From the NCBI RefSeq assembly GCF_030272615.1, contig NC_081411.1, positions 209,891,744-209,955,743 of the forward strand: a stretch of 64,000 nt of DNA. Direction: 5' to 3'. Below are positions 1-9,265 of this stretch, one piece after another. Below the pieces are notes generated by a model, which was given only the letters and a program-made list of their open reading frames with translations, had not been told where the DNA came from and did no database searches. The number at the start of each line of letters is the position of its first letter. The stretch's first letter is position 1. Source of the stretch: Cryptomeria japonica (lineage: Eukaryota > Streptophyta > Pinopsida > Cupressales > Cupressaceae). The position numbers and the translations under genes are program-made.

Positions 1-444
1 AGTTTTTGTAGACAATATATTTGATGGAAAGACTCCTGCCAATTTGAATACGTCCAGAAGAATATATATATATATTTTCAAAACAAATGCACCATTCCTC
101 ATTTATTACAAGGCCATGCTCTGCAAGCAAGCACGCTTTCTACTTTACTATCTCTTTCGTCCTCTCTTCAAGTTTCAAAATGTTTTTCTTTACTGTTCCT
201 TTTTTTTTAATTTTCCATTCATGCCTTTGACCACTTGGTCGGGGATGTGACATGCTAGTGATCAACTAGCTCTTATACGAAATATTGTAGATGTAAATTA
301 GGGTATCTTTTTAGCTTTCCAGATCTCCAGATATTTTAATGTCATTAGTAAATCCATACATTAAAAATAAAACTCATATTTATGTCATTAGTCTTAAATA
401 AGGAGAATGATTAAAGCTATGAGATTTCCACAATCCATTTTGTA

Positions 445-606
445 TTCTAGTGTATTTTTTCCATCAACGTTTCGAATCACACTCCATGATTCATCATCAT
501 GATGAAAAGAATTCCCAAGACATGAAAGATGATGAATCACAGAGTGTGATTCGAAAAGTTGATGAAAAAAATACACACAATCGAATCCAGAAAAAATACA
601 CTAGAA
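445..606. repeat. Long inverted repeat (hairpin), U1 copy
   Basis: Two arms of roughly 50 bases are complementary around a ~30 base loop. The outer ends read TTCTAGTGTATTTTTT and AAAAAATACACTAGAA. The U3 copy (56354-56540) has longer, more complete arms; here the left arm lacks about 24 bases that survive in U3. It resembles a MITE or foldback element, but no clear target-site duplication is visible, so the class is uncertain. Confidence 0.7.
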
Positions 607-2702
607 AGAGAATGATTTCAAAGAGTATGCCACTCTTAATGACTTCCTTCCAGCTGAAGAAACAAATGTCCCTCCCCTTCCAAGAGGAAAATCTCAGATA
701 GACATGTTGAGTGCTAGTGACAACGGCAGTAGTGATCATGGCTGCAAAAGGGATCGGGATCAGGGCCGCGCTTCAAGGGTCTAAATCATGTTGTTAGTTC
801 TTTCGAAAAACTTAGAGGTATGCACTCCTTTTCTTTTTTTGTCATCAAGCTTTGTAAATTCGAAAAGTTTCTAGTCTGAAGAAACAGAGAGAAAAAATTT
901 CAGTTTGTTCATGGTGGTTAAACTATCTCGTTTTTTTATGGTTTAGCCACTAGCATGATCAATCAAAAAGTAACTTTTATTAATATAAAACCTTTCACTC
1001 TGCCTTTATCCATAAAAAAAAATCATATTTATATATCATCTTTGCAACTAGAACAATGTGAAACCAAAAGACAATAATCTAGTTTAACAGTTTGCATAAA
1101 TAAAGACTGCACAGTTGAAAGAAAATACCATTTGGGTATAGGAGATCATCTTACTTCAATTTTACATTAAAAGAGATTATGTAAAGAATAATATAGCATA
1201 TAATATTCTTACTTGAATTCAGTGATGATACTTTATATTCTACCGCAAAAAATCAACAAAATAAATTGGTTTTTGCTGAATTGAAATTAAAATCATTCTT
1301 TTTTTTCTTACAAGGATTAGGAGTGACAAATTAGTTGCATATTTATTCCAATAAGTACTAGTTCTATCTTCAATATTTATAGAGTTCTAACAAACGTTCT
1401 AGTTGATGTAACATCAACAATAAGTTAAATGCTAATTATTCCTAAATATGAATACAAGTGAGGATTACTGGCAGGTATTGGAGCAAATATCACTGATCAT
1501 TCAAATTTTAATCAAAACTTCAATTTTCTAAGAAATCATTAGTAACACATGAACGATCAATTATAAGTAAACTCAAAGTGAGCTAAATTTGATATAAGTC
1601 AAGCCAAACTCAAATGCTCCAAGTTTATGAGTTGAGTAAATATTACTCTTCTTCTAGGTGTCTTGCAACTATACATAGGCTAGGAACTTGAAAACAATCA
1701 ACTTCCTTTCTGAATAATTTTACTGTATGTAACTTTCCATCTCATTTGCCCTAGGACATTAAAAGTGGTTTTTTGAAGTGGTTTACCTTTAACAAAATTC
1801 TTACAACTTTTAAAACCATCTCTCTACATTTCTATTGATATTTAGATTTATTTATTTTTAATAGAGAATTTAATTAATGCTAAACATTTTTTGAATGGAA
1901 TAATTTGAACAGATTTTATTTTAATAGTTATATTAAGTTCATGAAAATTAAGATTCTAATTGTAAATCTATATCATTTTACTGAAAATAATTTTGGATCC
2001 ACCAATAGTGATGAAGGTCCTACCTGTGTCTATTCGCGGAAATTTTTTCTATACCTGGAAAAAATAAAGAAAGATATAACATTCATCTCTCGTTGAAGAA
2101 ATCTCATCTTTCTAAATGAGGGCACTGAGATTTGCCTGTTTCTAAATTATGACCATCAATGCTATGACGACGGTTGGAAGGCCCTCACCTCCTCCGAAAA
2201 CAATTCAACAATTCAACCAAGCTCGTACCCTATGAAGAGAGAAAAAAAAATCTAGAACAAATAATCCAAAATAAAATGAGTAGGAAACCAAAAAACTCTA
2301 TAAACTCATCGCTTTGGAGAGAAAAGTAGAAAAAATCTAAATTCTTGAATTTCAATTGAATGGATAAGAGATTTGTGAGGTCCCATATACAATTCAATAT
2401 TGATACTTTATATCTTATGCTATTATAAGATTATCTACTTGAGTTTCATGCTAAACGAATTTTGAGGGTTATAATTAAATCTTAATTATATTTATGCACT
2501 TGTGTGGAAGAGTCTAATTATTCTCCCAATTCTTATATATTCAATCTAAAATTTAAAATAGAATGTGGTTGAAATTATTTTTTGTATTAAATTACAATAA
2601 ATAAATGTTTTCCAATTAATAGATTATATTGATTTGTATATGGTGAAAGAAGTGAATGGCTAGACTTTGTGCTATATGATGATTATCATTTAACTTTTCT
2701 TT
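607..2702. other. AT-rich stretch without recognisable gene
   Basis: No coding frame, domain or RNA gene was recognised. The sequence recurs in U3 (56541-58625) and partly in U2, so it is part of the tandem segment. Short frames here are interrupted and not conserved between copies. Confidence 0.6.
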
Positions 2703-4202
2703 AGCTATAATGTTATGTTTTTATTTGATAAATAATGGGATAAGTCCATTACCATACATAATCATCAAACAGGCACACAAGAGGAAAATCCAAGGCACTG
2801 GGATCATGGAAACACAACCATCAAAAATGGCAGACCCTTTTTAAAAAGGATGTTTTTTACTAGAGCATCAACCTATAGGACAAAGTCCCTAAATAGGAAA
2901 AATCACCTAATCATAATAGAGGGGTTTAAGAGAACCCAGAACCATCTAACAATATAAACCCCTTGCATAGGAATAAAGTAACCAAGGGAAGCACTAAAAA
3001 CATCATCTTTTTAACGGTACCATTAAACCTTTTACCTAATGGACCACTATGAAGTAAAAAATATCATAGGGTTTTGATAGGCATCCCTAAACCTTTGACT
3101 GATAGAAAAACCTACAAACAATCCATCAAAGGCCACCTTAATAGGTCGATTCTCAGTAAAGACACTAAGGAATAGAATCCCAACTAAAAACACAGGGAAG
3201 AGACCAAAAGAGAAAATTACCTGACAGGGGGGACACGATTCAACAATAAAGAACCTAAAAGAAAATAGTATCCCCCAACAAAAGAAGAAATCTAGAATCA
3301 AAGTAGAAACATAAAAAACATGACACTCTACATTTATCGGCTCTCAACACCTTTTAGCAATCCATCCACCACAACACAAAGAAAGCTTCTACCAAGTAGA
3401 ATCTCATCATTTATAATAATGAGAGAACTCGGCCTCTACAAACCCCCATAAATAGAATAGTCTTTAAAGATCCAAGAATCTTTGAGGCCCACCTTTGTAG
3501 GGACATTGGAAGAATTAGAGAAAAAATACCTCCAAAACCCTTACTAGACAAGAAAGGAGTGCTAAAAAATAGTCTCTTGGAAGAGGGAAAAAATTTGCCC
3601 CACTCTAGAGATCAGCAAGACAAGAGGAAGTCTCCCAGCTCGACATAAAATCCCACGTCCATAGGACTAGTACTAAATAGAGGAGCCTAAAGCAGCACCT
3701 AAGCCATAATCAAGAGTAGACCCGAAGTGAAGCAACTCTGCCAATGAGTGACTAAAGAAACAAAGTACACTAATAGGCCATGCACGCCCCCCACAAAAAA
3801 ATTGTAACCTCTAAGGAGTAGAATTATAATTCTAATCACCTTGGAGCACACAAAGAAAAGCCTAGATTGTAGGGCATAGACACAAGAAACAACCACCAAT
3901 CTATCCCAAGCACCACAGAGCACATGGCACCCCCAAATCGTTAGAGGCAAGGTAGGAGAAGAGTCTCAACCACCACCCACAAACAAAAAAAAGAGAAAAT
4001 CCATCCATCAAAGAATATAGGACACTCCCCAAATATGAAAGGTAGGGTATGAAAGGAGAGAGAATGAACATCAGTCCACACCCACTCCCTGAAACACTTT
4101 GTAGGACTTGCCACAATGCAGAAGCCTGCAGAAACACCAGGGAAGGAAAACACGCCCGGACAAGGCAGTTGATAGAGAAACAAGCTATAATGTTATGTTT
4201 TT
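2703..4202 (-). mobile_element. 5'-truncated LINE-like retroinsertion
   Basis: A perfect 20-base direct repeat (AGCTATAATGTTATGTTTTT) lies at 2703-2722 and 4183-4202 and brackets about 1.46 kb. Read on the minus strand the insert ends in ATCAAATAAAAA, like a polyadenylated retrotranscript. Long target duplications and an A-rich tail are typical of LINE-machinery insertion. No reverse transcriptase is visible; the open frames on the minus strand (for example 3901-4284) match no family I know. U3 carries the same insertion at 58626-60139, so it predates the duplication. Confidence 0.65.
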
Positions 4203-4329
4203 TATTAGAGTAAAATAGGTTAGACAGGGACTTGAAACCCAGCAAAAAAATATTCATGAGGATGAACCAGATGCTTAGCCACATTGGGTCAATAACAAAA
4301 CAACAAAATAGGGTCCAAAGACCATAAAA

Positions 4330-5261
4330 CTACATAATATTCTTCAACATTTGGATAGACTTAACATGTATAAATTTCCTATTAATCTCAGATAATTCCT
4401 CAATAAGGCTATAGTTCTATGTTATGTTTCCATGATTGGCATAACTGTTGAAGGTGAGATGATGATGGATGACTACACTGGTAGAGGAAAGATGACATGA
4501 TCCATTATATGTGTGGTCATTGATGGAAACCAGTGTCAACTAATGTTTGATGATGTTTACAGATGGTTTTTGATGATTGAATTCTTGGCTAAGTGATTTG
4601 GTCTACCAGAGTTAGAGTTTGACAAATTGACAAGGTTTACTAGCAAGACTGGGAACTAGGAAATTAATCGCTAAAGCAGATAAGTTTTGATGGAATCATG
4701 TGATTGGTGATGTTTCATGACTTGTGGTTTGAAACATAAGCTTTTATGATAGAATTATGTAACCGGAGCCACACACTATGATGGTTACCGAAAGGCATGT
4801 TTTGAATTTATGGTGTAGTTTTGCTAGGGTTTTGGTAGGGTTTAAGGAATAGTGCCTAGTACATTAAAGAATTTTTTTGCAACACTTACTACAATGTGTA
4901 CGAAGATATAAACTACTACCATAAATATAAAAGAGAGAGAGATGCATTCTAAAGTTATGGATAGTAGACAGCAAGTCAAAGATATTATACATTATATAAA
5001 AAGTTACTTCTAAGAGGAAAATAATATAAGTATGGATAAGAAGGTAAAAATTTATTTGAAAATTTTTGAAACTAAGAAATTATTTAAAAAGTAGCATTAG
5101 AATAACATATTTTGGAGAAGAAACCTAATTTTAGATGAGCCAAAAGATGAACCTAAAAATAGACAATCACTAATATTAAGAGAAAGATTAATATAAAGAA
5201 GGAACCTAATTAACTAGAAAGGTCTAAAAGAGAAGTCAGAGTTGTCCACATTGGGTTACAC
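4330..5261. repeat. Dispersed repeat R1 (copy 1)
   Basis: About 0.9 kb of non-coding sequence recurs at 28592-29470, 43905-44770 and 60290-61200, and partially at 17063-17390 and 41660-42140. It always leads into the LINE-type RNase H fragment except at 17390, where that part is missing. It may be the upstream part of a decayed retroelement, since it stays linked to the RNase H fragment. Confidence 0.6.
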
Positions 5262-5388
5262 ATGGCTAAAAGATAAGTCTTTGTAAAAGTCCGATTGGAG
5301 TTTGACTCACTAAATACTATCAATTGTCTGAATGGATGCATGGATCCTAGCTGGACAATGGCTAATCTGATCAAGGATTGCTGGGTTT
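5262..5388 (+). pseudogene. LINE-type RNase H fragment
   Basis: The frame carries QLESDSLNTINCLNG-like sequence followed by PSWTMANLIKDC, the pattern of the RVT_3 RNase H domain of plant LINEs (LESDS, then a DC, then HVYREGN..AD.LAN). The later part is absent here but present in the copies at 29.5 and 44.8 kb. At about 5388 the frame passes straight into kelch-domain sequence, creating a chimera. In this copy the frame upstream of residue ~12 is broken (TAA/TGA), unlike U2 and U3. It is a remnant with no expected function. Confidence 0.55.
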
Positions 5389-5599
5389 TATTATCTAGCA
5401 AATGGCAGCGAGGTGCTGAAATTCCCACTGCTAGATCTCTATCTGTATTTGCATGTTCTGCCTCACCTGAAGGATCAATTTACATTTCCGAAGGACTTCT
5501 CAAAGATAGTTTTGATGACGGACTCCGTGCAGTAGCAGTCTATAAAGAAGATGAAGACAAGTGGAAGCTTCTTCCTCAGATGAACCAAGAGATTGGAAT
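5389..5599 (+). pseudogene. F-box/kelch pseudogene, 5' part of kelch region
   Basis: The translation (WQRGAEIPTARSLSVFAC, then GSIYIS, EDKWKLLPQM) aligns with the middle of the intact F-box/kelch proteins at 34 and 49 kb (WKQGAEFPTGKHAALFAC, GSIYIA, EDKWELLPQM). The N-terminal F-box is missing; RNase H sequence occupies its place. The frame stops aligning at base 5599, exactly where an LTR element begins, and resumes at 7689. The first five bases of the resumption repeat GGAAT of 5595-5599. So this was one kelch coding stretch split by a retroelement. Confidence 0.8.
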
Positions 5600-5881
5600 T
5601 GTTAGGTATATGAATCCCAACAGTCACATGGATGTTTGTTTTCCCCAGAAGACTCTTCATTTCATGTCTGAGATGTCTATATACATGACTGAGTGCGGTC
5701 ATGTATGTACTGTGTAATTGGATATTGGTTAATAAGAATTCTCCCTGCGTTTCTGGTGGACATAGCCACTTAGTGGTGAACCACATTAATCTTGTGCCTT
5801 GAGTTCTTTGTTGTGTCTATTATTCTTTCAGCTATTTTGCATTCATTATTATGTGTTCTCTCTACTTATTTTAAACTAACA
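5600..5881 (+). repeat. 5' LTR of E1
   Basis: This 282-base LTR begins TGTTAGG and ends TAACA. It differs from the 3' LTR mainly by about 36 extra bases after the first 40 and about 18 extra near the middle. A T/C-rich stretch with TCTATTATTCTTTC occurs in both. Confidence 0.8.
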
Positions 5882-5883
5882 AT

Positions 5884-5895
5884 TGGTATCAGAGC
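5884..5895 (+). other. Primer binding site of E1
   Basis: TGGTATCAGAGC is the complement of the initiator methionine tRNA 3' end used by plant Copia elements. It lies two bases inside the 5' LTR. The U3 copy carries TGGTATCAAAGC. Confidence 0.85.
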
Positions 5896-5942
5896 TTAGG
5901 TGAAGTGATTGAGTAGAGATGGAAAGGTAGATAGATAAAGGA

Positions 5943-6182
5943 TTGAAAATTCTTGAGAAGATGCAGAAGTTTGAAGTTAGAGAAATTAGTTGCTGGTATT
6001 GTGGCAAGCGAGGCCACATAAAAGGAAATTGTTGGTTTCTCGAGAAGGCTAAAAGGAAGCCAAAAGATGAAGACACCAATTCAATCATCAAGGATTTTCT
6101 TGCAAATTTAGATTCGATGGAGGGTAAAATTGTGCAAGAAAAAGTTATAAAAAAATGCCATTTTCATTGGTGGGATAACTAG
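5943..6182 (+). pseudogene. Gag-like zinc-knuckle ORF of E1
   Basis: The 79-residue frame contains CWYCGKRGHIKGNC, a CX2CX4HX4C zinc knuckle of the retroviral gag type, near residues 18-31. A lysine-rich stretch follows. The capsid (UBN2-type) part expected before the knuckle in Copia Gag is absent: only about 17 residues precede it. The frame ends at a TAG at 6180-6182, and the coiled-coil frame follows within 20 bases in another phase, so the two may once have been a single protein. The U3 copy has stops inside the knuckle. Nucleic-acid binding is the family role; activity here is doubtful. Confidence 0.7.
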
Positions 6183-6197
6183 AAAAAGGAAGAGACT

Positions 6198-7016
6198 TTG
6201 GCTGAAGAAGAAGAGGGTTTGAAGTATTCGTTGTTTGAAGATTTTCTTGATTCGACTAAAGAAGAGGATCTTGAAGAAGAGGACAATGAAGTAAGTGAGG
6301 ATGAAGTTGATGAGGTTGAGACCAAGACTTGGGAGGATTATGAAAAAGAAAAATTTATGAGGTTGAAGGAAGAGAATCTCCTACTCACCGACAAACTGAT
6401 TTGTATGGACCAGAAGTTAATGGTTTTGTTTTGCATCATGAATATTGGAAAAGATAACTTTGAGAAAGAATGGGATTTTTCTAAAGAGACCGTATTTCAG
6501 CAAGAGGAAAGTGATGGAAAACTCCTAATAGAGTACTTTTTTCTCACAAAAAAGTATGCCTTATTGATAGGAAAGCCTTTCTTTAGTGGAAAGAATCCAC
6601 AAGAGGATTCGAGGTGCCTGGAGATTGAATATCCCAGGAGCATAAGGATTATAGAGCTCACGGAGGTGGGAGAGAGCCTCTAGCTCAAGGCTACAGAAGA
6701 CTTCGAAAATGCTGAGGATAAGGTCTTTGAGGAAAATGAATTTCAAAAAGAACAAAAGAGTGATGATTTATTGCTCCAGATTGCAGAAATAGAGGCGGAG
6801 TGGAATGCATTGATTGTAGGTACTGCACAAGTTTCTACAGAAAATACAACAAATTCATTTGATATGGAGCCCATTGGTGTAAGGTCTATAGCTGGAAGCT
6901 CAAAATCAGATCTCATGGCAGCCCAATTGCATAAGAATATTACATCTGGTGTTGGTCAAATGAAGAGAGAACAAGGGTTCCAATGTAGCCAGTTTGATGG
7001 TGGTAGTAATGATTGA
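6198..7016 (+). pseudogene. Acidic coiled-coil ORF of E1 (broken)
   Basis: The protein starts with a very acidic segment (EEDLEEEDNEVSEDEVDEVE), then a charged heptad-like region (YEKEKFMRLKEENLLL), LICMDQKLMVL, and later DDLLLQIAEIEAEWNALI. A TAG at about 6681-6683 splits it into 6198-6683 and the remainder to 7016. The same protein occurs on the minus strand at 36968-37699, 38836-39291, 52608-53273 and 54473-54998. Conservation across copies on both strands marks it as the element's own ORF. I recognise no named domain; a structural Gag-like role is possible but unproven. Confidence 0.65.
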
Positions 7017-7459
7017 ATTTATTTGTTTATGTTGGATGTCCTGGGACCGAATGAGAGTTGGTGTGTTCCAGATGTGGGCAATGTGGCAACCATGAGAATT
7101 AGGAGTGATGTTTGTCGGCTATTCAAACCACTATAAGAGTTTTATATTTGGGAATTAAAACTGGATAGTGGTGATATTCTAGATATTCTATTACAAGGGA
7201 GCAAAAGAGAAAGAGACTTTGATGGAGGGGTGTATTATGGATCTATAGATAGTACTGCTCCTCATTATGGATTACTGGATGAAGTATTTAGAAAATATGT
7301 TTTTAACTCTGATCTAGCTAGGAGAAGATTAATTCACACTATTCATGAATAGAGTTTGGCTATAATAAAATATTCTCAAGAGCTGGTTGTAGTATGAGCC
7401 TTGGAATGGAGATGCAGGGAATGTTACAGGTTTTGTCGGTTGGACTTTACGGTGGAGAT
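7017..7459 (+). other. 3' interior of E1
   Basis: A third coding-like stretch (about 7150-7350) reads DFDGGVYYGS, then VFNSDLARRRLIHTIHE before a stop. It aligns with the minus-strand ORF at 35814-36029 (DCDGGVYYDL, YNSDLTWRRFTCSVRE), so this segment is also a conserved part of the family. The polypurine tract GGTGGAGAT ends at 7459. Confidence 0.55.
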
Positions 7460-7688
7460 TGTTGGGTATATGAAGCCCAATAGTCACATGGTTGTTTGTT
7501 GTCTACATAAATGACTCAATGCAATCGTGTATGTACTATGTAATTGGATATTGGTTAATAAGAATTCTCCCTACATTTTTGGTGGACATAGCCACTTAGT
7601 GGTGAACCATGTTAATCTTGTGTCTATTATTCTTTCTGTTGTTTTGTGTTCCTTATTATGTGTTTTCTCTACTCATTTTAAACTAACA
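7460..7688 (+). repeat. 3' LTR of E1
   Basis: This 229-base LTR runs from TGTTGGGTATATGAAG to TTTAAACTAACA and is followed by the target duplication GGAAT. The same LTR is at 63166-63394, and reverse-complemented at 35499-35757 and 51151-51409. Confidence 0.85.
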
Positions 7689-8132
7689 GGAATGTAGAGG
7701 GGGGTTTTTATTGAGGGAATGTTTTATGTCATTGGTTTTTTCAATAATAGAAGTCAAAGGTTTGCTCCTAACATAGGACTATGGACATCAATAGAAAATA
7801 TTTCTTTAGCCAATACGTGGTACATCCATTTTCTGTATACGTTTGGACAATTAAATGCATTTGGAAATAATGGAATAAAGAAATATAATTGGGAAGAAAA
7901 TGTCTAGAGACAATTGGAACACTCCCCTCGAGATGTTATCTTTGTTCGTCCAACAGTGTGGTGTGATTGACTTTTCCTGTGCGGATATAATAATCCATCC
8001 ATCCTTTCAGGGACTCCAGTTTTCTATATGTACAAACCTGAAGCAACTTTGTCTGAGAGGTGGATTTCTTTTGAAAAACCAAGAAATTTTGTGGAAATGG
8101 AAGTGGTTGTTGTGAGCACAGTAGAACTTTAA
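7689..8132 (+). pseudogene. F-box/kelch pseudogene, 3' part
   Basis: The frame resumes the kelch gene interrupted at 5599: RGVFIEGMFYVIGFFNN, then SQRFAPNIGLWTSIEN, and a C-terminal FLCGYNNPS and FYMYKPEATLSERWISFE. It ends at TAA 8130-8132 with VEL in place of the intact gene's IEI. In-frame stops occur right after the junction (ATG TAG), at ENV-stop near 7905 and at CD-stop near 7970. The last stop is shared with the U3 copy, so at least that lesion predates the duplication. Confidence 0.8.
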
Positions 8133-8790
8133 TATATAATAACTAATAAAAATCCTCTCATTTATGATATCACACATTTTACAAATTTTAATTTAATTTG
8201 TTATTATTAAAATATATCATATATTAAATTGATTTTTATTTTAATCTATTTCTTATAACTTCGATGTTGGTGTTTTTTTTCGTTTTTTTTTTAATAAAAG
8301 TGGAAAATCCACTAAACTATATGTTAATGATAAAGAGTTTACATCAGGTTCAGACATGGCATACCGGCAGGAAAGAACCCGCAAGAAAACCTCCAGTTGT
8401 AGCCATATTTAGACTTAACAGACATATACAGTACCCTTTACAATATATATATACTGATGAAACCCCCACCCTCCTATTTCTGATATTTTTTACAAAAGTC
8501 CCATAGGACAACTTCAAACCAGATTTACTCCAACCGAAGAAGAGCTGAACATGAAGAACCAACAAGGTAGATGAATAAGAGAAAATTCTCTTTCAGGACC
8601 ATAGCTAACCATTCCGAACCAAAAAGAAGCCATGTAGCCTTCATTCCTACAAAAAACCATACTACCAGCTACAAAAGAGGAAATATGCTAGTTGTCCAAA
8701 AACCAGGTACTAGAGCTCTCATCCGATGGCTAATGAGAAGAGAACGGAGGTGGAATGACCCGTAGAGGGAACGCCATGCAAGCCGATTTG

Positions 8791-8850
8791 TGAGTGAGTA
8801 TCCAAATCATGAAAAAGTTGTGAGTGAGTATCCAAATCATGAAAAAATTG
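8791..8850 (-). repeat. 30-bp direct repeat in LINE 3' UTR
   Basis: Two adjacent 30-base copies begin TGAGTGAGTATCCAAATCAT and differ by one base. They lie between the poly(A) tail and the RNase H stop codon. Confidence 0.75.
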
Positions 8851-8865
8851 TTTACATATGCTGCC

Positions 8866-9250
8866 ACCTGAAAAATTCTTCTCCAATCCTTAAGAAGTAC
8901 ACACATTAACATCTAACCCAAATGCAACAGTGTATAAATACTCCAAATGCAGATAGTAATAAAAACTTCCTATCAACACATGAAGGACAGATACAAACTG
9001 AATTGAGGAGAGGATAATATGTATACTTCAATAAGAAATGAAGATACTAACACAAAATTTTGCCATCTAAAAATTACTTCTCCATCCCTCAAGAAATACA
9101 CACATTAACATCTAACCCAGATACAAGAATGTACAAATACTCCATATGCAAAATATAAGTAAAAGCCTCCTATCAACACATGACAAATAGATACAAAATG
9201 ATCTGAGAAGAGGATAATATATATACTTCAATAAGAAATGAAGATAATAA
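8866..9250 (-). repeat. ~190-bp tandem duplication in LINE 3' UTR
   Basis: Segments 8866-9050 and about 9062-9250 align along their length. They share CACACATTAACATCTAACCC, CCTATCAACACATGA and CTTCAATAAGAAATGAAGAT, with scattered differences. The duplication is internal to the element's 3' UTR. Confidence 0.7.
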
Positions 9251-9265
9251 CTCAAAATAGATGAC

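Larger units (their letters stand above)
5600..7688 (+). mobile_element. Non-autonomous LTR element E1, complete copy
   Basis: Two related LTRs (5600-5881 and 7460-7688) start with TGTT(A/G)GGTATATGAA and end with AACTAACA. A perfect target duplication GGAAT lies at 5595-5599 and 7689-7693. The PBS at 5884-5895 matches the initiator-Met type used by Copia elements, and GGTGGAGAT precedes the 3' LTR as a polypurine tract. The 1.6 kb interior encodes a zinc knuckle and an acidic coiled-coil protein but no protease, integrase, RT or RNase H. It must have moved using another element's enzymes. Relatives lie at 35499-37877, 38173-39711, 51151-53507, 53816-55329 and 61434-63394. Confidence 0.85.
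1..8283. repeat. Tandem-segment copy U1
   Basis: The block matches 55867-64000 (U3) almost end to end and 40318-42530 (U2) in parts. Shared order is: PPR-pseudogene tail, hairpin repeat, AT-rich filler, LINE-like insert, repeat R1, RNase H/kelch chimera, LTR element and kelch C-terminal half. The first ~60 bases repeat the PPR-like tail at 40318 and 55867. Compared with U1, U2 lacks about 541-1700 and about 2448-4778. U1 ends where a LINE poly(A) tail begins; U3 continues to the window edge without it. Confidence 0.85.

Noticed and set aside
44-250. 68- to 83-codon frame repeated at 40361 and 55908
   Set aside because: It is conserved only because the DNA is duplicated; composition is Phe/Tyr/Leu-rich from T-rich DNA and there is no domain.
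3901-4284. 127-codon minus-strand frame in the LINE-like insert
   Set aside because: It has no recognisable domain, crosses the target duplication and overlaps another frame of equal quality, so it is not reported as a gene.
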